A stretch of DNA of 44,704 bases from Triparma columacea (Eukaryota; Sar; Bolidophyceae; Parmales; Triparmaceae): assembly GCA_030267965.1 (NCBI GenBank), contig BRYA01001489.1:4830-49533 (forward strand), in the 5' to 3' direction. Position 1 is the stretch's first letter, and each line of letters opens with the position of its first letter. The notes below the pieces were generated by a model. That model searched no databases. It worked only from the letters and a program-made list of their open reading frames with translations, and was not told the DNA's origin. Positions 9,529 through 22,664 of this stretch are shown piece by piece. Both the position numbers and the translations under genes were made by a program.

Positions 9529-11916
9529 TCACAGCGAGTTCTCCTCTATTTTTCTCGAGAAACGATGGAATATTATTGGGAACTTTTGACTTATCGCGGC
9601 TGGGTGCTCGGCGAAGCAGATGTAGATGCTCTTAACACCGGCTCGGAGCCCCTCGAGGATGGAAAAGAGGGTCATATAGCAGACGGCAAAGTTGATAAGG
9701 AGCATTGCTGCAATCTGGTGATCGGAGGCTTCGCCCGCTCCAGTGAGGATAACAATACCGCCGAACGCCATGGTGACGGACCCTGCTATTGTGATGCAGC
9801 AGCTGCTGCAGGTGCTCGTGGTGCGATCCCCAGCCAAAATTGTGTCGACCCTGCTTTCTTCAATCAAATCGTAAACGTCGAGGGCTGCCCTCCGGTAGCT
9901 CTTGCAGTAAGCTGCGCAGTGAGCGAGACCGAAGTCGTTATAGGATCGCACAAACGCCTTCAGGATGGTGCAAATCTTGAGGGTACTCGAGTTGGTAGTA
10001 GTTGAAGTCTCCCCGATATTCATGCTATTGAATCCCCCCACGTAGCCCCCCCCCCGCTTCCTTCGCTGCCTCAGGTTTTCGACGGAGTCGAGGTATCGAA
10101 CAATTCCCCAGCAGAATTGGGCCATCCCCCCCAGCATGGCACATTTGACAACGCTCCCAAACGAAACCGTGAGCGCCTGAACGACGAAGGACTGGACGGT
10201 GGGCAGGTTGGAGGGAGAGCTGGAGGGTGATGGTGGCGCAAGGCTGTTCGGACCGTTCCCGTCGGTGGGCGTTCCGTCACCGTTGTTGCCATACCCCACA
10301 TCATCGCCATCACCATCACCGTCATCGTCATCATCGTCATCGCCAACTTGGCTGTAACCTGTGCGATTGACAACTCTGAAGTTCGAATAGCCATCGTCGG
10401 AGGCTGCGGGGGAGGACTGGGCGAGCTTCCCTACGAGTATTCCTTGGCGCTCAAACCAGGCATAGACAATGCAGGAAGCAACGAGCCCCACAATCCTCCT
10501 AATGACGGCAGTGGTCCAGAATCCGGCCCCGAGGAACGCTAGAAGGGGCAGCCAAGGGACTTTTTCGGAGAACTGTAGAAGCGGGTACAGACCCAGGTGG
10601 AGGGAGAAGCCGACGACGACGAAGTTCATCCCTAGCGCAATGTAAGTGAGTGTTCCGAGTGACTGTATGCAGGATGCGGCGGGGGAGGAGCGCGGGGACG
10701 ACCCTCGTGGCGTGGATCGCTGGCGCATGGGGCGGGAAAGAATTGACAAGCACATCTCAAAGAGGGCGGAGACAAAACTTACGTTGGACTCAGAGTCATC
10801 CTCAGACGGAATCTGGGTAGACTCTAGGTAAGAGGAAGCGGGATCAACCTCGTAGTCGGCGAGGGAGGAGGTTTGGTTTGGGTTTGGGGGGCAGACCATC
10901 TTTTGCACCTTCTTGAGAAACTTGACAATCAACCACCAAAAGACAACTGGGGAGACGACGAAAACTCCCCACACCGGAGTGAGCAGGAGGGACACAATGA
11001 CCAAGCCAAAGAGAACGAACTTGGATATCAAGCTCGGGCTGGCTAGGCCGGTGACCAGGGTAGATGGGTTCAGATCGGACTCGCTGTCGGATAATCCATA
11101 CAGAACCCTAGATAGCATAGGCCCAATGCCAAGGGTCGTGAGGAAGAGGGTGAAGGTGGGAGCAACGGAAAGGATGTGGGGAAGAGGGGCGCCCCCCAGA
11201 AGGTTGTTATCGTGAAAATTAGGAGAGGAGTAGGACGGGACGAAAAAAAGGAAGAAAGGGACCATTAGAATGAAGGATAACGACCACCAGGGGTCCTTGG
11301 GTGCCCTGGCAGCAGCAGTGCGTCGTTTCTTGGAGAATTGAGGAGACTGGATCGAAAGGGGCGAGGGCTTGTTGGCGAGGGAGGAGGTGCTCTTTAACTT
11401 GGAAGAGTCCGAGCTCGTCAGTCGCACCGGTGTTCGATCCATGAAGTCGTTGTAGTTGTTGTTGTTGTCTTCACCATCGTCCTGCAACAGATGAGAGAAT
11501 CATAATCGAAAAGGGTTGTGTAAGTGGTGTGCAAGTGAAGACATCGGGACACATAATATGAGAGGATGCATACTGTAGTGCTGCCATGACACGCGCAGAG
11601 GATCGTCTTCGAAGCTCTCCATTCTTACCTCATCATCAAATATCGAACCACCCTGATCATCATGATAATCGTCTAAAACTCCAGACATTGCATCATTATG
11701 GACCGATGCCATTATTCTGTTCACGTCAGAGTCATCGTTCTTGCTGTCAAGAGATACCCTGGTGTTGGGGGTAGGGGGGATAGGTTGGAGGGGTTAGGGG
11801 AGAGTGACTTTCCCTCAACATTACCAGTTTCGGCGTATGTTGAGTACCCACCTGTTGCCATCACGTATCACGGCATCGGCGAAGAAGATGTCCTCCGTGC
11901 TACTTTCATCATCCAT
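9529..11916 (-). CDS. Choline transporter-like protein (SLC44/CTL family)
   Basis: Exons 11916-11852, 11758-11629 and 11481-9529 join in phases 2 and 0 to give 715 aa. The N-terminal ~115 residues are acidic and Asn-rich cytosolic sequence. About ten hydrophobic segments follow, starting near PWWSLSFILMVPFFLFFV. A loop with DDDDDDDGDGDGDD and a Pro/Ser stretch lies midway. The C-terminal part has the family-like block ending in YICFAEHPAAIS, comparable to the CFAE-D/H-P element of CTL/PNS1 proteins. Members move choline or ethanolamine across plasma or organelle membranes; substrate here is inferred only. The acidic loop is encoded by near-perfect GAT/GAC triplets (about 10300-10345). The first two short exons are supported by phase and by good AG sites. 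Confidence 0.8.
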
Positions 11917-12359
11917 CTTAGCAGCAGAGAGAGAGGGGACCGAGCGGGAGGAGAGGAGGAGAACTGTGGGTGAACAACTGTTTTGCGAATTTTAGGGACA
12001 AACGTAGAAAATAAGAGTATATCTTCTTACACCTCTGGGAAACCAAGGCGGGTTCGAGAGAACAGGGGGGGGAGTATTGAGGGTATTTGGAAAGGATTTG
12101 ATCTGATCTAAATTTTTGGCTTTTGTGAAACTCTTGATAATCTTCTCGTACAATCAGTGGCACTCGTAATCGTTGATACCATACGGGATTCAACGAGCGT
12201 GCACATATTAGTTCTAAAAACGACGAACTGCACAATTTCAGCTGTTGCCTCCGTTCTGACCCTGTCCTCATCCCCTTGACTGTGAGCAGCCGGGTTGTCA
12301 GGCGACCTACTTACAGTACATACCCGCGATTGAATAAGAAGGATTTAGCCTAATTGAGG
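11917..12359. promoter_or_regulatory. Divergent promoter region, SLC44-like / 125-aa protein
   Basis: This 443-bp head-to-head gap has a G-run (about 12064-12072) and a T-rich element, AATTTTTGGCTTTT, at 12111-12124. The element recurs with the same 14 bases upstream of the gene at 23146. No ORF with coding character and no RNA gene was seen. Confidence 0.4.
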
Positions 12360-12737
12360 ATGGCAGAGAAACTTCCTTCCCCACCCTCTGCCTCCTCCAA
12401 TAGCAGCATGACTGCAAGGCAGTTTCAGGTGCTGACTGAACTGAACGCCACAATTGCGACCATGGAGCAAATCGACGGTGTACTGGATGACGTGAATGTG
12501 CTTCTGTCCAAGGATCACCCAGAGTCCGTTTTCAGGAAGCAAGCTTTATGCATGAAGAGCCTGCGGAAGTGGGAGACCATGGTGAAGAGGGATATGCGCA
12601 AGGGAGGCAATGGGGGCGGAGGCAGAAGCCCGGAGCGGAAACGGAAGGGTAAAGGGGAGGAGGGGGAGGAGAGGGAGGGAGGGGAATCACCAAAAAAGAC
12701 CCCAAAACGGAGCAACGAAACGACATCGACCTCATGA
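12360..12737 (+). CDS. Small protein with basic C-terminus, unknown function
   Basis: Single exon, 125 aa. A Ser/Pro-rich N-terminus is followed by a helical core (about residues 18-80, QFQVLTELNATIATMEQ onward). The tail is Gly/Lys/Glu-rich with SPERKRKGKG and TPKRS, which resembles a nuclear localisation signal. I do not recognise the family. The 3' end is 99 bp from the convergent sigma-factor gene. The ORF is credible because it has a defined start in AT-rich context and helical coding character, but it lacks homology support. Confidence 0.6.
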   Translation: MAEKLPSPPSASSNSSMTARQFQVLTELNATIATMEQIDGVLDDVNVLLSKDHPESVFRKQALCMKSLRKWETMVKRDMRKGGNGGGGRSPERKRKGKGEEGEEREGGESPKKTPKRSNETTSTS

Positions 12738-12836
12738 GTAATACAAGAAGGCCAAGTTAAGCAACCATATTTATAAACCACAAAGTATGTATTCTGTTTT
12801 TACAAGCAATCCCCATTCCACACACCAATATCAAAA

Positions 12837-14574
12837 TCATTTCATAAGGCTGCTGAGGAAAACTTTCAACCTGAAGCTTGTCGAGGGGTGACGAAGCTTG
12901 TTGATGGCCTTGTTCTCGATCAGCCTCGCCCTTTCCCTAGAGACATTCAGGGCCTCCGCCAGCTCGGGCCTCGTCTTGCAGATTCCGTCGTCTAGGCCGA
13001 ACCTCATCCTCACGACCATCTTCTCCTTATCATCAAGCTCATCCATGACGTTGACGAGTTCGTTCCTGAGAGCTTCAACTTCCAAATTGTCCACTGGATC
13101 GGCGCCATCCCACGTCAGACTGTCCGAGAGCGTTCGCTTGTCGTCCTTGCGGTGGCTCACGGGCAACTCTAAGCTGAGGACATGCTTCGAGCTTGCAGCG
13201 TACATTCGCAGCTGCGGGAGGGAGGGGAGATGGGGGGGGAGGGGAGGTGATCAGATATTGGACACGTTGTCGATCAATGCTGACTTCGTCTCGCTTGCTC
13301 TTATCGTCTATCGCCGTTCCTTACCTTGCTCACGGGCACCTTCATCCGAGTGGCGACCTCCTCATCGGTGGGTTTGCGACCCAACTCCATCGTCATGGTT
13401 CTCGTTGTCTTGGCCATGGTTCCAAGGAGGTTGTGGACGTATACTGGCAGCCTGATGACTCGGGAATGCACCGCAATGGACCGCCCTATTCTCTGCCGTA
13501 CCCACCACGCGGCATACGTGCAGAACTTGAAACCTTTCTCCGGATTGAATCGATCCGCGGCCTCCAAGAGACCAAGGTTGCCCTCCTGGATGAGATCGGC
13601 CAAGACGACTCCGCTGTTCTCGTAATTCCTCGCAATAACTCTCACTATACCTGCATTCGCTGCAACGAGTTTCCCCTGCGCGACGAGCGAAGTGAGTCGG
13701 AAGAGAGGGTTGGAATGATGGGCGAGAATTACAGCGGTGGATGAGCGGAGAACACGTCTTCTGCAGAACGGGGCGCTCACCTTGGCGACCTGGGACTTCT
13801 TGATTTGTCTAAGGAGTGCCTTCTTGCTGCACCCAATGACGGCAGCCCATTCATCGTCGGTGGGAGCGCGCGAAAGCTTGGCAGCAAGGTTGTCTTTCTT
13901 AGCCTTGAGCTTACACAGAATTTGTATTTGTTTCGAGAGCTCATGCTGTGTCCGGAGGGAAAGGATGTGTGGGGTGGGCGGGGTAGGGAGCGAAGGGTTG
14001 TATTAGTGGTTGCATCATGTGGCGATACCATCGTTATCTTCGTCGTCGCTACGCTTCCCCACTGCGCTCTTCCACTCACCTCTTCCTCTACAGTAAGGGC
14101 ACGCTCGCTGTTGCTATTCTTTTTTTTCGTTATTCCCCCCCCCCCCCCTCCGATACCCTCTTCCCCATCCACAACCTTGGTTTGGTCATTCACGATTCTC
14201 TTGTTGGAGCCAGCCCCAAGGTTGATGTTTCCAAAGCGACCAAACAACCCAACACCACTATTGATCCCAGGGTTACTCTCGATTGCCCTGAGCGCTGTCC
14301 GGGAGGGAGAGTGTGCACCACCAAGTGGGGCCTGAGCGATCGCTCGGGCCTTGACGAAGGGGGATGACCCACCCCAATTCTCCCCCTCCGTCTCGGTGTT
14401 TTCCGAAGCATCCAATTTAGTCGACTTTACGTTGCTACACCACCTCGTTTTAGATGATGAAGGGGATAATGAGGAAGGAGTGGCGGAGAATGATTGGAAG
14501 GAATGTGCCAACTCTGCGGCAAGGCAGAGGATTAGGACGAAAAGTGTAGTAAGCCCGCAACAAGACAGCATCAT
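12837..14574 (-). CDS. Plastid-targeted sigma-70 family RNA polymerase sigma factor
   Basis: Exons 14574-14080, 13945-13781, 13675-13325 and 13211-12837 join in phase 0 to give 461 aa. The leader has a hydrophobic core and the junction AHSFQSF, the plastid import signature of red-lineage secondary plastids. Exon 2 carries region 1.2 (PTDDEWAAVIGCSKKAL). Exon 3 carries region 2: ADLIQEGNLGLLEAADRFNP, then FKFCTYAAWWVRQRIGR, which binds and melts the -10 element. Exon 4 has regions 3/4 with the helix-turn-helix LAEALNVSRERARLIE that reads the -35 element. The protein should direct the plastid-encoded bacterial-type polymerase to promoters. Residues ~60-160 are unconserved and include a glycine run encoded by 14 C's (14135-14148). 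Exon borders fall close to region boundaries. Confidence 0.92.
14135..14148. repeat. 14-C homopolymer inside sigma-factor exon
   Basis: The run reads as glycine codons on the minus strand in the variable segment of the sigma-factor N-terminal part. A one-base length error or slippage would shift the frame of the whole protein. Confidence 0.85.
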
Positions 14575-15157
14575 TCTATCAATGAGCTCCTAGGCGGGCT
14601 TTCGGGGGAACTGGATTTATAACTTGATGTATCTAACACTAGAAGCTCAAATAATCCCCGAACGAACCAAAAACTGAAGAGAAATCGGAGGCTGACAGGT
14701 TCGGAGGTGGCAGTGTTGGCGTGTGTTTATTTCAGGGAACCGCTTCTGGAAGTCGAATTTGCTCGAATCGCCGTATATTGGTAGCCTTAAATGTAGATTC
14801 ACAACCGAATTGGTGTTTTGTAAGCCCTGGTAGAGATTCAATTGGTGATGTGTGTGTGGTGTGTGCCTTCCTAAAAAATGACGACTTAGCAAGAGTTTTG
14901 GGGTGTAGAAATGTTGTCATGACACGACTTTACCTACAATTTTTGTACAACTTGGGCTACACGGAGCATCTGGCAATGCGTGCACGTGGGCGAGCCCCGC
15001 CATGAACCGCAAAATCAAAATCCCCTTCCCAACTCCCCTTCAACACACACCCAAATTTTAATTCTTCTTTCGGGTCACCTTACGACCTCCGAATCATATC
15101 CACAACCAAACTAGTTCAAATTAGCGCCCCCCCAACACAACTCTGTTTCCTCATTCA
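14575..15157. promoter_or_regulatory. Divergent intergenic region with G-box core
   Basis: This 583-bp head-to-head gap between the sigma factor and the 538-aa protein is the longest in the window. It contains a CACGTG palindrome at 14983-14988, a possible bHLH/bZIP site, and a GT-rich stretch around 14850-14865. A 94-codon ORF (14721-15005) lacks coding character. No RNA gene was recognised. Confidence 0.4.
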
Positions 15158-16905
15158 ATGAAATTGCTTAGTTTCATCTTCACGGCCGCTGCCTGTGATG
15201 TCGTCAGTGCTGGGAATTGTGTGAGGCTGGGTGGCTCAGACCTGAACTGCCAGTGGCAGATCTCATCTGCACTGACTAGCTTCGTAAACTCCCAGGAGGA
15301 CGCCCCGGAGCAGGTGAATGGGAGGTTGGCTGCACTTCCCACATCGCTATCGGAGGAGGACAAGGCAGGGATAATGCAGTCCCTGCTGGATAGTGATGAC
15401 TTCGAGAACATGGAAATTGCGGATGAGGACGAGCCGTTGCCATCATTCACTACCCCCTCCGTATTTGCCTCTGCTTCTTCTTCCTCCATCACTGTAGTAT
15501 CTTCCCCCTCCGATGCTTTGGAGACTATCGGAGTTGCCAACGTTTCCCCTCACGACCTCGTTTACGTCGTCGATTTGACTGGCGCTGCTCCTTCCCATCC
15601 CGATTCTTCGGTGACTATTGCTGCCCTGGAGAACCTGGCCAAGTCCTCTTCCCCCACCACCCTCACCATTGTCACTATCGGCTCGAACTCCGCTGACGAC
15701 ACGAATCTCAATACGCAAGATAAAATCCTCTACCACATCGAGTCCCTCCTCTCCTCTTCTACCACCCTCTCTGACCGCCTTTCTGACATTTTCTCCTCTA
15801 CCACCTTCACCTCCTCCACTTCCACCCTCTCGACTCCCCCCTCCACGACCTCTCTATCGAGCTACATGTCGTCCCTTAAGCAGTCTTCCTCCTCCTCGTA
15901 CAAGTACCTCAGGTCCATAACCGAGTCTGTAAAAATTACCTCCAAGCCAGATCCCGAGGAAGAGGATGAGGACTTTGACGCCACTGCCATCAATATCTCC
16001 ATGGAAGCCTCCTCCAAGCTCCAGGCTACCGCCTCCACAATTGCGCAGACTATGAACTCGAAACTCACCGCCCTCGCCGACTCTGCTGGCGACTCCGCGA
16101 TCCGCACATTTGGGGCTGATTCTACATCCCTATACCGTGAGCTCATCGAGACCTTCGAGGTCGCCGCTGAGACTGCCAAGGCAAACAACCTCCCTCACGG
16201 CGATATCGCCCGTGTTCGCCGCGCCACCGTTGCTGAGCTAAAGCGCATTGTTTCCTATTTCTACGTGTCTCAGGTTTCGACCCTCGCTGATGAGGAGGTG
16301 AGGCAGACTTAAGTGAGCCCCTCAAGGGTTTATTGCTCGCTCGGCATAGAACGATTCTAATTAGAACACAACACGCCTTATTGCTAACCTTGCATGCTCG
16401 TCGTCTCGCCCACCCTCGCCAATCACAGTTCGCGCTCTTTAAGCAGTCCCTCTCCTCTTTGAAAATCAACTCCCAGCTCGAGGCGAACCTCGGAGAGGCC
16501 GTAAAGGCCGCTCAAAAGTCGTTCAGCACAGCCCTGGTCCTTATGAACCCCACAACCTCCGCAATCTGCCCCGACTCTCACCACTCCTCTGGGGCTTACA
16601 GAACCTTCAAGGCCTCACTGAAAGACTACACCGAGGGCCGCCTCCTTGCCGCCCGCGCTTCGGGCTCCTACACTCCCGTTCCCCGTAAGCCGGTCTCATT
16701 TGGGCTCCACTGGCTCCTGCCCAAGCCCTTCGGCGACTCCGCAGGGGACTTCCGTCAGGCCGAGAAGCAGGACCCCAACAACATCATCTACACCCCCAAG
16801 ACCAAGAGAAGCGAGGTCAGCAAGAACGATGTCGCGCAGGGCAGGGACTGGCGTTCCAAGGTCAGCAGTCCATCTGTGGACAACGGCATTGTCTTCACAC
16901 CCTAG
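15158..16905 (+). CDS. Predicted secreted/ER-lumen protein, unknown function
   Basis: Exons 15158-16297 and 16429-16905 join in phase 0 to give 538 aa; the ORF otherwise stops at 16312. An N-terminal hydrophobic segment (MKLLSFIFTAAACDVVSAG) looks like a cleavable signal peptide. The middle (about 180-280) is extremely Ser/Thr-rich and could be O-glycosylated or a linker. After it comes an acidic patch and a helical region, then a C-terminal block with RKPVSFGLHWLLPKPFGDS, which looks like a conserved motif. Cysteines are few. I do not recognise the family. The 3' end is 92 bp from the convergent coiled-coil gene. Confidence 0.75.
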
Positions 16906-16997
16906 CTACCGAGAATAATAATAACACATGCACACTGTCGTCGTAAAAACAAATACATTTGTTAAAGGGAAAGGGACTCCGTAAAAGGCCTAACTCT

Positions 16998-19078
16998 TTA
17001 GTACACGGGCTTGATGTCGTAGCGCACGAGGCTGGGGGAGTTCGTTTGGTGCATCCCTGACGCCCTGCTCTTGCCCATCATGTCGTCTTCCAGGCCATCT
17101 ACCATTCGGTTTAGGCTGCGACGAAAGGAAAGGAGCAATGGGTAAGTGGACGGTCAGCAGTACCTCCCCATTCACTAACGTTCACCTCATCTCGCTCACC
17201 TCTCATTCTTATTCAACAAGTCTCTGTTGGCAGAATCCTGATTCCTCAACTTCAAATCCTTGTCCCTCATCTGCTGTTCCAGCATCCACATCTTCTTCTT
17301 CAGCTCCTCATTCTCACTCGCCAAGAAATCAATCTTCTCCTACAACGGGCGACGAAGATCGGAGAAGTTTAGAAATTTAAGAAACGACGAAGATGATACG
17401 TCACCTATATATCCCCACCAGCAAACCACGATGCTCACCACAACACCGCACTCACCTCATACGTCTTCTCAGTAATGCCTAACTGGGACATTCTACCCTC
17501 AAATCTCCTCCTTTCCCTCCCCCATTCCTCCTTCTCTTGCAGCATCACAGTGAGCTTCCTCTCATTGTTCTCGTTGACCTTCTTCCAGTGCGTCACCTGC
17601 TGACCCATAGCAGCAATTGTCTCCTCTGCCTGCTCACTCAGCCTCTTGTTCTCCTTTGCCAGGCCCTTGACCTCCTCGTTCATCGCCGCCGCGTCCCTCA
17701 TGTGGGCTTGCTCCACGGTCCCCAGCCGGGACTTGGTCCCCTCGAGCTCCACTTCCACCTTGCCGCACAGATTCTTGAGCGCCACCGACTCGGACTGAGA
17801 GCTTCGCGAGAGCTGCTCGGCGACGGCGAGCTTCTTGGTGCACTCCAGAAGCTCGTTCTCCTTCTCCACCAGAGCCTTGTGCTTCATGACAACCGTCGCG
17901 TTGACTTTGTCCAGCGCGTCGGACAGCTCCGTCACCTCGGAGTTGAGGCACGCGACCTGCTCGTTATACGTCCTTTCCATCTTTTCCATCTTTTCTAGCG
18001 CCCTCGTGACCGTTTCCTCCGCCACCATCCTTTTGCTTTCTTCCTTCCTGCTCCAATCTACCAGTATCTCGAACCTTTTTTCTGCCGCCGTCGCCCTCGC
18101 ATTCGCCTGGTTTACGTTTTCCGCCTCGTTATCGATGATGCTCCTAGCCCTCTGCTCCGCGACTTCGGTTCTGCGCTGCAGTTCCTCCGACTCGATCGTT
18201 AAGCGCTCAAGCCGGACCTTGCACTTCTCAACCTCCCCATGGAGCTGAAGCTTCTCCAAGTTAGAGTCGTTCAGGTGCTTGGACCGCGAGTCGAGCTCAG
18301 ACAGCGTTCGACGGAGCATAAGTGTGAGATGAAGAGCCTCCGTGGATGATGCATAACCGGACGAGGTTGCACTTGTCACCCCCCCCCCGGAAGACTGTTG
18401 TTGCTGCTGCTGCCAATCTTGCTGCTGCTGTTGCTGCTGTTGCTGCTCTTGATTTTGCTGCTGTCCACCCTGCCCCCCCACCTCCCCCCCTGCCATCTTC
18501 CCAATATTCCCCACCTCCGTCCTAACGAAAACTCCCGGATTCCCTACGCCTGCACCCGGTCCCACCGTGTTTCCTACTCCCACCTGTCTCTCCACCGCCC
18601 CTTCCAGTATGTGTATGGCATCGCTTAGGTTCTCAGGCGCAGTCTGGAATGAAGCCCCAGGGTTGGATGCAAGGTTCTCGTCAATGTCGAACTTGTAACC
18701 GCTCATCATCAGCCTCTCAGCCGACTTCGCAACGTCGAGGGTAGTTAGGGTGAGGGGGTTGCCCGCGTCCGCCGGTCCATGCTCTGAAGTGTTTGCACCA
18801 ACTGCTGCTGTCGTGTCATTGTTTCCCTGTTTTACCTCCCCGCTAAGTTCGGCGGCCGGAGGGGTGATACCGGATGCACCCTGACTCACGTCGAGTGGCT
18901 TGGCGTTTGAAGGATCGAGGGACATCTCGTTGCCGCTTGGGGATGAGGACCTCATGGTTCTCCGAGATGCAAGGAGGGCGTCCCGAGTTGCTGTTCGACG
19001 GTCTTTCGGGTCAGAAACGACAGAATCGGAGTTATGCGACTTCACGGAGGAACCCGAGGACTTCCGGGACTTCTTCAT
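16998..19078 (-). CDS. Coiled-coil protein with Gln-rich stretch
   Basis: Exons 19078-17456, 17339-17200 and 17115-16998 join in phases 0 and 2 to give 626 aa. The start is the Met of MKKSRKSSGSS; upstream in-frame residues to 19183 lack coding character. Residues 1-190 are Ser/basic-rich and disordered, then a polyglutamine stretch (about 200-230). A long coiled coil follows from ~245 to ~590 with frequent heptads. The tail is short and ends RYDIKPVY. No catalytic motif. It could be a cytoskeletal or centrosomal scaffold, but that is only a shape-based guess. The two small terminal exons are supported by continuous coiled-coil character across both junctions. Confidence 0.8.
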
Positions 19079-19485
19079 GGGCGTTTGGGGGGATAGAAGG
19101 GGTATTTCATATATATGTCCACGAAATCCGAGCAACGGTTTGAGTCTTTTTTCTTTTTGAGGACATTTGAAATTAATGGGCACGTCGAAGCGGAGGGATA
19201 AAATCGAGGACTAATATCGTAATTGTTGTTGTGTAGTGAACATGGCATTAACAGCGGTCCGTGTGAAAGGGGCGATGGAATTGACTTTTGATAACCCTCA
19301 TTCGTATTGTTTTGAAGTGTCGCAGTGGATTTTTTTGGTTGATCGACTCTCAGCTTGCTTATACCGCGTTGCACTTAATTACCGCTCCTTGAGATGACCT
19401 CACACAGTTTTTTCACTCATTAAAGCAAAGCAATCTCCGACATCGACAAAGAGCAGAGTTCTGAGAGAGAGCCTGATTTTACAGC
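19079..19485. promoter_or_regulatory. Divergent promoter region, coiled-coil gene / Rab2
   Basis: This 407-bp head-to-head gap contains a CATATATATG element at 19108-19117, only 30 bp from the coiled-coil gene ATG, so if it is a TATA box the leader would be almost absent. The Rab2 side has an AT-rich stretch at about 19405-19440. No other feature was seen. Confidence 0.35.
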
Positions 19486-20528
<1,043 letters not shown>

Positions 20529-20720
20529 GGGGGAGAGGGGGGGCGAGGCAAATGATACAGGCAGGGGTTGGGCCGTGGTTACAATTTTAGCAACTGAGCT
20601 TGGAGCTTAGGGCTGAGAAAACGATGGGGCAGAGCAAGGGCACAGACGTTTTCTTTTGAAAAAAATGCTATTACGTCCCCGTTCCCGTGTTGCACTCCTC
20701 CCCCCCCTTCCCTCCCCACT

Positions 20721-22664
20721 CTAAACCTGATTGTCCCCATCTTCCTTCTTCTCCCCTGGCTTTGGCCCCGGCGGCGGCGGCCCTGGAGCCTTTGGCACCA
20801 TCGCATTTGCATCTGCGATCGCCTTCTCCGCGTTCGCCGCGTCCACCACGGCCTTCATCAATCCCCCTGTCGCCCCCCCACCGCTAGCCCTCTTGTCGGA
20901 CGCAGCCTGCATCTTTGCCTTGGCGATCCCAGACTTCCACATCCCAACAGCCTTCTTCTTCTTGGCCTCCCGAATGGGGATGTTCGTCCCCAGGGACGTT
21001 TTGTCCTTCTCCATGTTCTGCTTCTTCAAATTCCTGTTCTGGTCCACGAGCATTTTCATCTGTTTTTTCAGCTGTTCATTCTCCTCACTCTGCAACGGGT
21101 TCTCCGTCATGACTTGCTTTTCGACCTCAACCACTTTCTCGACTGTTGGCCGCGTCCAAGAAGTCTCCCCCGTGGCGACGTTGACGTAGTAAATCTGGTT
21201 GTATGTCGGGTCAGTGAAGACCTCCCAATTAGGCGGCAACCCGTCCTCGAAAGCCGAGTGCAGAATCGCTTCTTTCTCCTCCCTCCTCTTCTTCATCTCC
21301 TCCCTCTTCCTCTCCTTCTCCTCCTCCTTCGCCGCCAGCTCCTCCGGGCTGAGCTTTCCTGACTTGCTACCCCTGACCGACTTGTACTTGCTCTTCATCT
21401 CGATTGCCTTAGCCTCGGCGAGCGCAGCCTTCTGTTTGAGCTTGGCCTCCTCTTTGATACGACGGATCTTCTTCTTCTGCCTCTTCCTCTTTGCGTAGAA
21501 TATATAGCAGACCAGGAACATGAAAGACACAAACACTGCGAAGAACATCGCGACCATCCAGCTCTCCGTGTCGCAGCCCAGCATCCTCTGGAACACCCCA
21601 TTGCAACTTATTTGAGGCGCCGGCGCAGGAGTAGGCGCTGGACCGGGGGGTGGGTCCACCGGGGTTGGCCTCGTGCCCTCTGTGCACTTGGTGACCATTG
21701 CGTTGGCGCTGCAAGAGCCCTTGGCCATTATATTGAACTCCGCGGCGTAGTGCGTTTCTAGGCACTCGTTGCACATCGCCCAGTACGTCTCGATTTTGCG
21801 CTCGTCGGAATTAGGGTCTTGGAGTTTCGTGTCTTTCACGAACTGTGGTCGGGTGGGTGGATAGTTAGTTTGATGCACTCAAGGGGGTGTAGTTGGGCAA
21901 ATTGTCACATGCAACGAGCATGTTATAAGATTTGTCGCTTTGAGACTCGCTCCTTCATCCCTCCCATTCAATGACTCACCTCTCCACTGCACAGCGTGTA
22001 GGACCTGCAACCTGGCACTGGAGCAGTCTCTGGTTTGTTGGCAGCATAAGGAGAACCCCACGACTGCCCCGTCTTGTAGTAGCACTTGTTTTGACGGTGT
22101 TCAGAGTACGGGCATGCAGCAGGAAAATCATTAGTCCATGTTTCTCTTTTGTAGCAGTCATCAGCGTAGTGTAAGTTGATAGGGCAAGATGTGCTGTCAG
22201 TCGTCCCCTCTGCATACTTTGTGATGGCCCATCCATCCGCGCAGGTCTCGCACATGTACTTGATTTTGTCGGAGTCGCATGTAAAGGATCCAGATGCCTT
22301 CACTGCGTCTACCTCTGTCGAGCACCTGCGGTACTGTTAAGGGGGGAGAGGGAGTTAGTGTTTGGATTAGAGAAGAAAGGGGTAGACAAAAAAGCACAGC
22401 GAAGAAGCACAACGAAGATTGCTCTTTGCTCGGGGTGTCGCGACTCACACTTCCGCATCTGTCAGGAGTAGGGTTGTTGTAAGGGCTAGGATCCTTCTCA
22501 TTGACTTCTTCACTATTTCCATTGACAAAGTAATAGCACTTGTTTCCAACGTTGGAACCGAGCCCACCCCAGCACGAGTCTCCATCTTCAGGGCAAATGC
22601 TTTGCGCAATCGCAATGGAAGGCAGAAGAAGGACTAGCAACAAGAGCATGTTCCCCATCTGCAT
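20721..22664 (-). CDS. Single-pass membrane protein: Cys-rich ectodomain, cytosolic WW domain
   Basis: Exons 22664-22449, 22333-21980 and 21842-20721 join in phase 0 to give 563 aa. A signal peptide (NMLLLLVLLLPSIAIAQS) precedes a Cys-rich lumenal/extracellular region of ~260 residues with repeated Cys-Tyr and Cys-x2-Cys spacings. A proline-rich linker leads to one transmembrane helix at about 283-308 (MFFAVFVSFMFLVCYIFYA), followed by a basic stop-transfer cluster KRKRQKKKIRR. The cytosolic part is a charged helix, then a WW domain (about 388-420: LPPNWEVFTDPTYNQIYYVN, then W in TSWTRP), then a coiled coil and a PGPPPPGPKPG tail. WW domains bind proline motifs, and the protein's own tail has one. 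Family not recognised; surface receptor or scaffold is inferred. Confidence 0.82.

Noticed and set aside
12050..12075. GGTTCGAGA segment resembling a tRNA T-loop
   Set aside because: The flanks do not pair into a T-stem and no D-arm, anticodon arm or acceptor stem could be drawn.
14721..15005. 94-codon ORF in the large divergent gap
   Set aside because: No domain, poor coding character, and it spans the likely promoter of both neighbours.
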